Positions 21,884 to 31,943 of a stretch of DNA of 64,000 nt are shown here, piece by piece. The notes below the pieces were generated by a model that saw nothing but the letters and a program-made list of their open reading frames with translations, did not search any database and had not been told where the DNA came from. The stretch spans positions 27,243,960 to 27,307,959 of the forward strand of contig NC_092563.1 of NCBI RefSeq assembly GCF_037975245.1. Reading direction: 5' to 3'. Position 1 is the first letter of the stretch. Each line of letters opens with the position of its first letter. The position numbers and the translations under genes were made by a program. This stretch comes from Apostichopus japonicus. Lineage: Eukaryota > Echinodermata > Holothuroidea > Aspidochirotida > Stichopodidae.

Positions 21884-24800
21884 ATGGATGCCACGAATCA
21901 AAAAATTGTTGCTGCTTCTTGCTTTGAGGATTTGGAAGTCATCGCTGCTGAGGAAATCCTGAACGAGGGGGAACGTGAGCAATTTTTTGAGCGCATGTGT
22001 GATTTTTTACGTCCGGAGGATCAGCCTAGCGATAACGTATCATCCAGTCAACAAGAAAGAGGTAAGACGTTCATTTCATTCGAATATATATTCACGTATA
22101 GGTTTAGAAGGAATCGTTTATTCAATTCAAAATAGAAAACATTCCAAATTAAACTAAATTCAGTAACAGTTACGATTAGACTCTTTAACCCTGTATTTAA
22201 TTTTCTGCTCTGTGTTCTTAATGATTTGTATTTTATTTGTACGTGTTCTTAACAGATATGGTCAGAGAATGGTTAAACGAGTCGGGGTTGCCCAAAATGG
22301 ATGCCTTGGAGACTATGGTATTAGACTGGCTAGTTGATGGCGGGGAATGTGAAGGGGTTACTGATGAAGAAATGATTTCAGTTATCCCTACGCTTCCTCC
22401 TGTCCATGAAAGTGCATCTACCGCCCTTATTCGACAACAAGACACAGACCAGGATATTGTAGGAAGGATCAACGAAGGATCTTTGCCTTCTGGACTCTCT
22501 ACACAAGCGCCCCCCGAACAAACCGGAGAAGGCCGTAAACGCCTAAGGGATATCGCAGAAGAAGAAGGAGACATTGACCCTTCATCTGAGCATGACACCA
22601 GTCAAGACAGTTTCAGTAATTATGATGTAAGTGAATTTTATAATATTGATAAAGTGACTGAAAAATATGTTAAAAAATTCAAAGCGACATCAAACGATTA
22701 CTGTATTACGTTTAACTTAATAGAGAATGACAGAGTCAATATTGATAATTTCCCCCAAATTTTAGGTCAGATATTTGATCATTTATTAGGTAATGAATTA
22801 AGTTCTAATATATCCCCTCACGATATGGTTCGCATTGTTATTACATCAGAACAATTAGATACACCTATTGCGTTACCGTTCATAAGACGTCGTGACGTGA
22901 CAGTGGAGAAAATTATGGCCGAAATCCAGAAGGTTTTACAGTCCAATCGGGAATTATATCTAGACAGTGAACTTAGGCTGAATTTGATCCATTTGAAAAT
23001 GCCTTCAGGTGGGGGTAGGTCTAACCGGTATAAATTTACCGGTAGACAATCAATTGATGATTTTTTTCGTGGTAAGCAATGCATCATTTCCATTCCACGG
23101 GGTAACGATGAACTTTGTTGCGCTCGAGCTCTAGTGACAGCCCTTGCTATAAAAGACAAAAATCACCCTAAGTTGAGTCAAATAAAAAAGGGTAGAAAGA
23201 TTCAGCTCGAATTAGCGAAAGAATTACACGAAAATGCGGGGGTACCCCAAGGAATGTGCGGCATTCCAGAACTGCAAACTTTTCAAAATCATTTTCAAGG
23301 GTCGCCGTTTTCAAATAATTGTTTTAAGCGGTTTACAGTCCCCCGAAGTGATTTTCAAAGGCTCAGATTTAGCGATAGGGAAACAAATTTTTCTCCACTT
23401 GCACGACGGACACTATCATTTATTACTTCAACCAAACGCTTTTTACGGTAAAGGATACTATTGTCATTTTCACAATACATTGTACGATGATCGCTTCAGA
23501 CACGTATGTGAGAGTACATGCAACGTTTGTTTTGCAGGAAATTGCAAGACCGAAGTGAATAATCAATGGATTCATTGTAACAAGTGTAAACGTGAATTTA
23601 AAAATGAAAACTGTTTTAGAAATCATATCAACGAAAAAAGCAAAGGTGATTCTATGACTGTTTGTGAACGGTTTCGACAATGTAAACACTGCGATCGGTT
23701 AGTGAGGTTAAGGAAAACCAGGGACGGGGGTTACAGCAAGCATAATTGTAATGAGTATTATTGTAAGATTTGTCATTTGACTGTAACAGATGGTCATAAG
23801 TGTTCTATTCAAGTGCATAAGGATAAACAAAAGCCTTTGGAAAAAGAAGGGGAAGAGGGTCAGGAGATGGGGGAAGTGTGTGCGCAACAGGGTTCAAGTC
23901 ATAAAGAAGACAATGAACAAAACTCTGCCCCTCGCGCGTACGTATTTTATGATTTTGAGACCATCCAAGAAAGTGGAACACATGTGCCAAACTTATGTGT
24001 TGCCCAGGTGGTTTGTGAGGGGTGTATCTCTGAATCATTTGAGACTCTGTGTAATTTCTGTGGGGATAAACAAGTCATATTTTCGGGGGCTAACACTCAA
24101 AACAAATTCGGGGAATGGTTTATTAAAAAAGAGAATACGACTTTTATAGCGCATAATTTCAAAGGGTTTGACGGGTATTTTATTTTGGATTTTCTTTACA
24201 AATTAGGGTTGACGCCGAACATCATTACCACGGGCGGGAAAATTATGCAAATTGAACTGTCGAGTCAAAAGATTCGGTTTATCGATTCCCTTCATTTTAT
24301 GCCTATGCCTTTAGCTGCTCTCCCCAAAACGTTTGGGATCGATGAGTTGAGGAAAGGCTATTTTCCACATTTATTTAATACCGAGGCAAATCAAAACTAT
24401 GTGGGCCCTTTGCCCGATGCATCCTTTTACACACCAAATGCCATGTCGGTTAAAAAGAGAAAGGAGTTTTTGAGTTGGTATGAAAGTGAACTTCAGAAGA
24501 ATGTCCCGTTTGACTTCCAAAAGGAAATAGTGTCGTACTGTATCAGTGATGTTGATATTTTGAGACGTTGTTGTTTATTTTTTCGTGAATTCTTCATGGC
24601 AATTACAGAGAAAGACTTGCGAGGCGTTGACCCTTTCAAACATTGCATGACGATAGCCTCCGCATGTAATTTAGTGTTTAGGCGTAATTTTTTGAAGCCT
24701 AATACAATTGCAGTCTTCCATCATCAAAAACAAAAGCAAAATTCTTATGTATCGCTTCAGTGGTTACGGTACGAAAGTGTTAGGAGGAACATATACATAC

Positions 24801-26510
24801 AACATGCTCAGAATGAAGGGGAAAGGAAAATGGGACCGTACTGGGTAGATGGGTTTGCTACGGAGGGTAACGTTATTTTTGAATTTCAAGGGTGTTGGTG
24901 GCACGGATGTCCGACGTGCTATGACGAGGACACAATACATCCGTATCATCAAATTACAATGGGGGAGCTCTACAATCGGACTGTAAAGACAAAGCAATTC
25001 TTTCGTGATGTTTATCCGGGTCATGTTTACGTAGAAATGTGGGGGCACCAATGGAATCAATTAAAACTAGATCTGTCCCTCGATATGAAAATGTGCATTG
25101 CACAGGTACCAAGAAACCTCGAGCCATTGAATCCTCGAGAAGCATTTTTCGGGGGAAGAACCAATGGAGTCAAATTACTTCATGAAGTTCAAGGGGGTGA
25201 ACAAATTAAATATGTCGATTTTTGTTCTCTGTATCCGTACGTCAACAAGTGTTGCTCCTATCCTATGTATCACCCAAAAGTGGTGACTGATGATTTATCA
25301 CATGATATGTCTCAGTACTATGGATTAGTGCGGTGTAAGATACTACCCCCCAGAAATTTATTTCACCCAGTACTTCCAGTCAAAATACATAACAAACTGA
25401 TGTTTCCCCTTTGTTTGAGTTGTGTTTCAAGTAAATGTCAAACCCCCTGTACACATTCTGATTCAGAAAGAGCACTCACTGGTACATGGGTAACGCTTGA
25501 AGTTCAGAAAGCGGTTGCAAAAGGCTACAAAATTTTGAACGTCGAAGTTGTATGGCATTTCGAGAACAGGGCACAGTATGATAAAGAAAAGAAAACGGGG
25601 GGTTTATTCACTGACTACATCAACACGTTCTTGAAAGTCAAACAGGAAGCTTCGGGGTGGCCTTCATGGTGTATCACTGCAGACGATCGAGACAAGTACA
25701 TTGCAGACTATGCAGCAAACGAGGGCATTGAATTAGATTCAAGCAAGATTAACTATAATCCTGGGCTCAGAGCACCAGCTAAACTAATGCTGAACAGCTT
25801 TTGGGGAAAATTCGGTCAGCGGTCAGATTTGGAAAAAACCGAAGTCGTGAACAACGTGTCACGCCTTTACGAATTAATACAAGACTCTGACAAAACTGAC
25901 GTAAGAAACATACGTTTAACTAACGAGGAAATCTTAGAAGTTTGCTACAAAGAGTACCAGGAATTGGCTCAACCCAATGCCCGTGTTAATGTCGTAATTG
26001 CAGCCTTTACAACTTGTCACGCTAGACTGCGTTTGTACGATGTACTCGATCGTTTGCAGGAAAGAGTTTTATACTTCGACACAGATAGTATAATCTATGT
26101 TACGAAGCCAGGGGAATGGGAACCACCCACCGGGGATTATCTCGGGGACTTGACTAATGAAATCGATCCAAAGGACGGACAGTTCATTGCTTCCTTTTGT
26201 ACGGGTGGGCCAAAAAAATTACGCCTATACGTTAGATAGTGGCATGTCCGTATGCAAAGTTCGCGGAATTACTTTAAATTATGAAGACACTCAAAAAGTG
26301 AATTACAATACTTTGTATGAAATGGTACAATCAGTGAATGAGAAAAAACAACCTCCCGTCGTAACGGTCACTGATACACATAAAATCACCCGGGATGTCA
26401 AAAGAAGGAAGATCGTCAATAAGACGATGAAAAAAGATTACAGAGTCGTTTACGACAAAAGAATCATTTTAGATGAATTCAGAACCGTACCTTATGGATT
26501 TGATTTCTAA
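21884..26510 (+). pseudogene. PolB: Polinton protein-primed DNA polymerase B, two frameshifts
   Basis: Likely begins at ATG 21884 with a 178-bp first exon, a GT-AG intron 22062-22255 that keeps frame, and a long second exon. The N-terminal region is the Polinton-type extension (about 22300-23900), with Cys/His pairs near 23510-23800. Exonuclease motifs: YDFET (about 23950), HNFKGFDG (about 24155) and YCISDVD (about 24540). Polymerase motifs: VDFCSLYP (about 25215), KLMLNSFWGKFGQ (about 25780) and FDTDSI (about 26075). Frame is lost by one base near 23300 and again in an A7 run near 26214. All catalytic motifs remain, so the decay is mild. Confidence 0.9.
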
Positions 26511-26901
26511 GACGTAATGTCATCAATGGGGGAGGGGGGTTATATGGGACGGTGGGAAAAAATGGAAGGTATGAGTAAAAGTCGTAAGATGTAAATAAGA
26601 GAGAATATTATATGTATATATATTTTGAGAATTTATTATTTAACGTAATTTTTTGTAAAATGAATTTCAATTGAAGAAAAAACATATTGAAATAAAAGAA
26701 AGAAAAAAGAGAAGGGTATTGACCCCCCCCCCCCACACACCCCATCATATTTCGTGTTTTGTTTCACTTGCTTTTGCGTCTTCTTTATTTATGTTCCTCT
26801 TTTGTATTTAAAAGCTAAGATGATATATGATGAACTAATGATTAAGGAAGTAATGACGGAAAATATAAAAAATAAAAATAATAAATAAATGAAAATAATT
26901 A
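26511..26901. other. Convergent 3' spacer of the Polinton
   Basis: 390 bp between the ends of the plus-strand polymerase and the minus-strand gene block. It is AT-rich, with an AATAAA at about 26691 suitable for polymerase transcript polyadenylation, and a C13 run followed by a short CA tract near 26725. Confidence 0.55.
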
Positions 26902-27648
26902 TTACAGGGCTTCCCATTTTAACCATTTATGCCGTTTAGACATTGGTCTAGCTGGAGATGATCTTCTACGAGAATTTCTTTTCCCGGGAGGAGTGGGTAA
27001 TAATCGGGCGGGTGGATCCTTCAATTGGTGCATATATTGTCGCCTTGTTACATTTCCGACATAGGCTTCGGGAAAATTGATTGTCATTAAACCTCTCATA
27101 AACTGTTGCCACCCAATAGGATTAAAATCTTTACGCGATTGTAACAGATCGAGGATTAAGTCGGTGATGTTAGAACCGATTACTGGATTACCCTCATAGA
27201 TTAACTCCCCTTTTAAATTCCAGTCGATAGTAGGTTCATGATCTGATAAACGCTGATGATGAATACGGTCTAACAAAAGTTTAGCCTTGTTTTTAATAGA
27301 TTTTGGAAAATGTTTGATTAATTGATAATTTGGTTCCTCCTTGGAAGATTGATCCTTGTTAATAGGGGTAGTAGTTTGACTCTGGGACTGATCCATCGTC
27401 GTCGTCGTATCGCTCATAACACGCAGCGCGATAGGTTCCCCAACTGTTTTTTCTGCGTCCAAATAGCGTTGTAGAATCTGATGGTACAAGTCCACTTTTT
27501 CGTACAGGGTTAGGTCCTTCCTATCTAGAGTGTTTTTCATGGCTTCATCCAATTGGTGGAGTCGAGATGGTGTTTTATCCTGATTGGTTGCGTGAACCAC
27601 TCGAGCCACATCCTGAGGCATCAGAACCATCTTCTTGGTATATTGCAT
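26902..27648 (-). CDS. Polinton-associated conserved protein, 248 residues
   Basis: An intact frame from ATG at 27648. The N-terminal half is helical and charged, the middle is a Gln/Thr/Ser-rich linker, and the C-terminal part has a compact region (WNLKGELIYEG, then FNPIGWQQFMRG) followed by a strongly basic tail (RNSRRRSSPARPMSKRHK). The compact region resembles proteins I associate with animal Polintons, but I cannot name a biochemical function. The basic tail suggests nucleic acid or nuclear targeting. It is last in the minus-strand block, six bases after the stop of the neighbouring small protein gene. Confidence 0.65.
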   Translation of the reverse strand: MQYTKKMVLMPQDVARVVHATNQDKTPSRLHQLDEAMKNTLDRKDLTLYEKVDLYHQILQRYLDAEKTVGEPIALRVMSDTTTTMDQSQSQTTTPINKDQSSKEEPNYQLIKHFPKSIKNKAKLLLDRIHHQRLSDHEPTIDWNLKGELIYEGNPVIGSNITDLILDLLQSRKDFNPIGWQQFMRGLMTINFPEAYVGNVTRRQYMHQLKDPPARLLPTPPGKRNSRRRSSPARPMSKRHKWLKWEAL

Positions 27649-27654
27649 GATATT

Positions 27655-28005
27655 TTATCGTTGCGTCACAGCACCTAGTAACATGCCTCCCAAAGATTGA
27701 ATGATAGGTTTTAATATCAAACTCAAAAAGCCTCCCCTCTGTATTAATATATCCTTGCGCTTTTTATTGGATAGGCGTTTGTTGGATAGTTCCCTGAGAT
27801 GTTTCTTGTACCGCGACAATTTCGACTTCTGGACGCGAGATAATGGCACATTTCCTTTTACAACATTGGCGGCGCATCCACATAAACTTTTGATTAACTG
27901 GGGGTCCGCGTGTTGTAGGAAAGCCTTTCGCTGTTTGGGGGAACATTTCGATAAAAAATCAATTTCCCGGGCATGGTTTCTCAAGCGACGTGATGGTGGT
28001 GCCAT
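27655..28005 (-). CDS. Small basic Polinton protein with C-terminal hydrophobic segment
   Basis: A 116-residue intact frame. It starts with a basic patch (PPSRRLRNHAR), then a helical region of the form SPKQRKAFLQ...LCGCAANVVKGNVPL, a Lys/Arg-rich stretch, and a hydrophobic glycine-containing end (GGFLSLILKPIIQSLGGML). This layout is common in Polinton genomes and recalls small adenovirus core or membrane-active virion proteins; the parallel is by composition only. It lies between the ATPase and the 248-residue gene on the same strand. Confidence 0.65.
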   Translation of the reverse strand: MAPPSRRLRNHAREIDFLSKCSPKQRKAFLQHADPQLIKSLCGCAANVVKGNVPLSRVQKSKLSRYKKHLRELSNKRLSNKKRKDILIQRGGFLSLILKPIIQSLGGMLLGAVTQR

Positions 28006-28082
28006 GTCTGCGTTTCAGATAAAAAATGAAGGCCTTAGATCTGTGTGTCTATGTTTTACCAGTTTGTGTTTATTTCCTTCGA

Positions 28083-28716
28083 TCATTTGGGTACGTATGC
28101 ATACTGCGTCTCATGTGGAAAAATGTTTGTACGAAGACGAAAATCCTCGGGCGTGTAAGGCTTTAAATCGATGAAGAGGTATCCGTATGGATTCTTGGTA
28201 GCATCTGCAAACGCTTCTTGCATAAATTTGACTTGACCGGGATACATCTGTTTGGCCAAATTTGAGACTTGGGTTTTGTCTCGGGTTTTTAAATAACACG
28301 ATATAATGTGCATTCAGTGTGATATTACGCGTTTCCTTTGCCCCGTAAAAGAAATTTTGTAAAATATATATCACGGAAATATTTCTGTGATGTGATCCTT
28401 TGGAGAACAAATCAGTTATGCGTTGATCGTTCCCATGTGACGTCATAATATCGTCTAAAATCATCAACGTTTTGTAAGTTGGGTCAAGATATGTCTCCAA
28501 ATCCGTCGGGAGACCTTCAACAAAACGGATGTTAGAGAGGGCAGCAGACAGCTCCATAAAAGCTGGCTGGTATTCCCCATAGCAATACACAATCCTCTCA
28601 GGCGTTCCTTCAATGACATCTTGCGTCAAAATTTTCTTTACAAACTGCGTTTTACCACAACCAGTAGGCCCTGCAATGACGCACGTAAAGGGATGTTGTA
28701 GTTTCGTCGAATGCAT
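28083..28716 (-). pseudogene. Polinton packaging ATPase (FtsK/HerA, A32-like), one frameshift
   Basis: From ATG 28716 the N-terminus carries a Walker A motif GPTGCGKT (about 28650-28675) and a Walker B motif LMILDDIM (about 28450). These mark the genome-packaging ATPase of Polintons and related DNA viruses. The frame is lost near 28280 in an A-run (minus strand), and the remaining C-terminal ~70 residues continue one frame away to a stop at 28083. Catalytic parts are intact, and a one-base length error could explain the break. The capsid genes lie upstream on the same strand. Confidence 0.85.
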
Positions 28717-28846
28717 TTAGAGAAATGAACCCGTTTTCAAATGTTACCCTAAATATAAAGAGAAAACAAATGTCTCGACTACGAAAACGGTGCACAGTCG
28801 TCTCATGGCCGTTATCGTCATTAGCCTACGCATAATTGAATCCTGA

Positions 28847-29059
28847 TTACCACGCACACTCCTTTTTAAAAATGATTCTGGCAATTTGAAATGCCAAATA
28901 TTCGTCATCTACGATAGGTAGGGCGACGTCATAGCGTCGTTCGATAAATGCATTGACCAAAGAGTCGTTTAGTTGACGTTTAGTTGGAAATACCCCTCGA
29001 CATAAAGGGCGCAACATTACGTCTGACTTGATGATCGTCATTAATTGTTTTGTATTCAT
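28847..29059 (-). pseudogene. Small frame at the protease position, possible truncated adenain-like protease
   Basis: A 70-residue frame between the ATPase and major capsid genes, where Polintons often carry their cysteine protease. Its first ~28 residues (MNTKQL...CRGVFP) resemble the start of that protease family as I know it. No catalytic His-Asp-Cys block follows: the product stops after a short helical end. I found no remainder of the protease in the neighbouring frames down to 28717. It may be an internally deleted protease or an unrelated small gene. Confidence 0.4.
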
Positions 29060-29079
29060 GGTGATTACAGAGAAGAGCG

Positions 29080-30399
29080 TTAAAAGTCTATGAATACGTT
29101 GCGAGTTTTATCCACTTCTACCACGGCGTCATATTCAGCGTATACAACCACATTTACACTTCTGGTCAATGCGTGCTCAAATTGCATTTCAAGGCGCACA
29201 TTACCGTTTTTGCGGAGATTAAAGTGGCCTCCGCTCGCTAGGTCAGGGGTCATGTCAAAGGCATACAACGTGTAACCTTTGGCGTAGTCACTTCGGCTGA
29301 TCTGATTGCCTTTGTCACTAAACATACTATTTAATCCCGAATAAAGGGTCTGATAGGCCATGATGTAGCGGTCATCCGTAAAACTAGGGCGTAACGGTTT
29401 CCATGGTAGCTGTTCACCGTTGACGTATAACGCTAAAAAGTTCAGATGATGGTGATAAAAATTAAATGGGTTTCTGTTGTAAGCACCATTAAAAGCTTCC
29501 GTGTCAACAATTCCCAACACCACTCGTTTCGGTAGATTACCCAAGAACAAACTTTCCCGTTTGAAGATTAAGTTTCCTCTCGGGATGGAAAGCGATGTGA
29601 CTTCTACTATGTTGATAGGGTATTTAGCAGTGCCTTGCTCCAAAGCCTTGGCATGTGCTAAAGCCACTTCAGGGTGAACTTTAACATGACGTACGTAAAG
29701 CGAAGCATCCACAATGCGAACTTTAAAAGATGCGTTTGCTTCACTGGACAAGAGACAAAAAGCATCTTTGTTACGGTGTAACTTCATTTTCATTTCAACA
29801 CCACCTAATAACATCTTTTGCTGAACAAACATATCACAATGTAAGGGGCCAACCAGATCGACGACCTTACTATTCTTGACAAATTCGTATCTGGCTTTTA
29901 GGCCTTCATTCACCACTTGTTGATCTCCGTTGGGATTACAAGAATCCATTTTTCCAGCAGTATCTTTGTAGAACAGGCTTCCAGTGAGTTGAGATTCCTT
30001 GGCTTCCGGGCCATAAGAGAGCAATGTCTCCATCATCGCACGATAGGCGTAAGTATTCGTTGAAGGCGTTACCAGACGATCGTTTAACGTGACATCTACT
30101 TCGGAAAAGAGAGACTGTAATAACAAATTAACGGGACCAACGTTTGCGTCCGGCGGGAGATCATCGCCGTTACTTTGACTCAACTTTGCCCTCACGTGAA
30201 GAATAGTTTGAGACAGATCGAGATAATCCTCGGTCGATCCCTGCACGGAAAATTGTATCGGGGATGTATCGGTGATATTAGTGAGAGGATGATATTGAAT
30301 CCAATTGCCCTTCACGATACTGGTTAGTGTTGGGGGTACTGTGAACAAATCCAACTCTGATTTCATGCACTCGCATGAATTATTGTGAACAAGGGCCAT
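29080..30399 (-). CDS. MCP: Polinton major capsid protein, double jelly-roll type
   Basis: An intact 439-residue frame from ATG 30399. The N-terminus (SCECMKSELDLFTVPPT, then VKGNWIQYHPL) is characteristic of the Polinton capsid family, often annotated in animal genomes as F54H12.2-like. The length fits a double jelly-roll hexon-like protein, and the sequence is beta-rich throughout with no transmembrane segment or signal peptide. It lies between the protease-position frame and the small basic protein gene, the usual structural-gene cluster. This is one of the few undamaged genes in the element. Confidence 0.88.
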   Translation of the reverse strand: MALVHNNSCECMKSELDLFTVPPTLTSIVKGNWIQYHPLTNITDTSPIQFSVQGSTEDYLDLSQTILHVRAKLSQSNGDDLPPDANVGPVNLLLQSLFSEVDVTLNDRLVTPSTNTYAYRAMMETLLSYGPEAKESQLTGSLFYKDTAGKMDSCNPNGDQQVVNEGLKARYEFVKNSKVVDLVGPLHCDMFVQQKMLLGGVEMKMKLHRNKDAFCLLSSEANASFKVRIVDASLYVRHVKVHPEVALAHAKALEQGTAKYPINIVEVTSLSIPRGNLIFKRESLFLGNLPKRVVLGIVDTEAFNGAYNRNPFNFYHHHLNFLALYVNGEQLPWKPLRPSFTDDRYIMAYQTLYSGLNSMFSDKGNQISRSDYAKGYTLYAFDMTPDLASGGHFNLRKNGNVRLEMQFEHALTRSVNVVVYAEYDAVVEVDKTRNVFIDF

Positions 30400-30419
30400 G
30401 ATGGTGATGATGATGATGA

Positions 30420-30799
30420 TTACACGTCGAAAATATCCAGAGACCTCTTCACTCGCTTGGTTCGTTGTCTTCTGACGTTTTTTGGCTTTGCTTTTCTTTT
30501 TAAAGGTTTCCTTCTCGAAGTTGATCCTTCCAGTACACTCGTGACCATCCGTTGTCCTGCTTGACCAAGTCGTCGCTTAGCAGAGGTTTTAATGTGTTCT
30601 CCTTGCAGCGCATCGTTCATAATTTCCGTTCCCGTATACAACGCCTGTTTGCCCAGTGTTTTAAAAATGGAAGGGCTGATCTGGCTAATCGCCCTAAGAT
30701 ACCTCCTAATCCGTGTCCTCTCTGATGGTGGTAACCAGTGAACACTGGAAGTCCACGTCCTACCTGGCGAAGGTAGTAGTCTTCAAATGAATTCTTCAT
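30420..30799 (-). pseudogene. Small basic virion-core-like Polinton protein, one frameshift
   Basis: ATG at 30799 opens a 60-residue frame with a Gly-rich amphipathic stretch (GHGLGGILGRLARSALPFLK). The matching continuation, starting near ALYTGTEIMN, is one frame away and runs to a stop at 30420, ending in a Lys/Arg-rich tail (KRKAKPKNVRRQRTKRVKR). The break is in an A/T run near 30660. Overall size (~125 residues) and composition recall adenovirus core or pX-like proteins; this is an analogy, not a demonstrated homology. Confidence 0.65.
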
Positions 30800-30815
30800 A
30801 TTGATACGTTTAGGA

Positions 30816-31559
30816 TTAGGTAAAAAGGGAAGATTTACTCTGCTTGAAGTGGAGTTTCACGATCACACGCCCAAGTTGAAATGGAATCAATTGTCCGAGA
30901 TCATCCCTTAAATCTATTTGGATGTTTTCGATCATTCGGGATCGAACGGGAATGTAATGCGGATTGGTGTACGACACCGTGATGTGCTCCCCTGGGCGTT
31001 TATCTCCTATTTTAACAACGCGCAGTAAGGGCACGTGAGCATCCCCTACCCTCTGATGATCGACTATGTCACTGTAAACAAAAAAACTGGTGACGCCATT
31101 GTGTACATCTGAGACAACGTCACCGATGTTGAATCCCTCCGTACATATCTTGTTATGGTCTAAGAAACCAAACATTTGACTGAGACCTTGAAGAGCGAGG
31201 CTGTAACCTCTTTTTACTCTCACCGCGGTTTTGAAAGAATGTTTGTTGAGATGTAGTTTCACGTTGGCTGTCTCCGCTGGGGTTAATTCGTCGTGAAAGG
31301 CATCTATGACTTCCTGTATGGTGTCATAATATCCCTCGGGTAAACAAATCTCTCTCTCGTTGAGGAGCATGCTACAATTTTTATATGTCACATTGTGCCA
31401 ATTGAAAGGATACTGAATTTCACAAAGCGCTACTTCCCAATTCCCTGATAATACAATAGGCTCTGCCAACTGCGTCGTGAAACTAGAAAGCGTGTTACGT
31501 GGAAAATATTCGTATGAACTGTTGCTAGGCAACGTCACGTAAAAGTGCGATGCCATCAT
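30816..31559 (-). CDS. mCP: Polinton minor capsid (penton-like) protein
   Basis: The ATG ATG pair at 31559-31554 overlaps the integrase stop (ATGA), so translation most likely starts there; a longer upstream reading would need a TTG start. The product is about 247 residues. The N-terminus (SHFYVTLPSNSS...YFPRNTLSSFTTQL) and the motif WEVALCEIQYP are typical of the single jelly-roll minor capsid protein that forms pentons in Polinton-type virions. The frame is intact. It is first in the capsid block and tightly coupled to the integrase end. Confidence 0.82.
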   Translation of the reverse strand: MMASHFYVTLPSNSSYEYFPRNTLSSFTTQLAEPIVLSGNWEVALCEIQYPFNWHNVTYKNCSMLLNEREICLPEGYYDTIQEVIDAFHDELTPAETANVKLHLNKHSFKTAVRVKRGYSLALQGLSQMFGFLDHNKICTEGFNIGDVVSDVHNGVTSFFVYSDIVDHQRVGDAHVPLLRVVKIGDKRPGEHITVSYTNPHYIPVRSRMIENIQIDLRDDLGQLIPFQLGRVIVKLHFKQSKSSLFT

Positions 31560-31943
31560 ATCTTGTCCACGTCCTTCACCCAACTGTTAAATTTTGCTGG
31601 ATATCCCTGCCATTTAACGAGATATTCAGTGCGGCCTCCTCGCTTTCGCTTCTTCAAAACTTTTTCGACTCTAAATAGGGCGCTCTCATCGACGTGAACA
31701 CTTTGTAGTTCATGTTCATAAAAGTTACCCTCAATGGCCTCACCATCCCAGTCCTGGAGTTTGTATACGGGTATAGGTTTGGGTTTCCGCTTCACTACCG
31801 TGAATACTTCTTCACTCCAATTAGGTAAATAACCCTTTTCAAATTTGAGTTTTGATTTTGCAATTCTAACTCTTTCCTCTAAGTTAAATTTAAAATTGTC
31901 ATTCGGTTTCCGTGCTATTGAAGGATATAACGTCTGCCACACC
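31556..31943 (-). pseudogene. INT: Integrase C-terminal part with chromodomain (split by hAT insertion)
   Basis: This is the 3' part of the Polinton integrase, continuing from 39999-40699 across the hAT element. It contains a basic linker and a C-terminal chromodomain (FRVEKVLKKRKRGGRTEYLVKWQG split around residues typical of the fold, then a WVKDVD end). Coding lengths of the two parts (701 + 382 bases, using one CACACC copy) sum to an exact multiple of three, and the frames agree. Chromodomains in retroviral-type integrases can direct insertion to modified chromatin (family knowledge). Confidence 0.85.
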
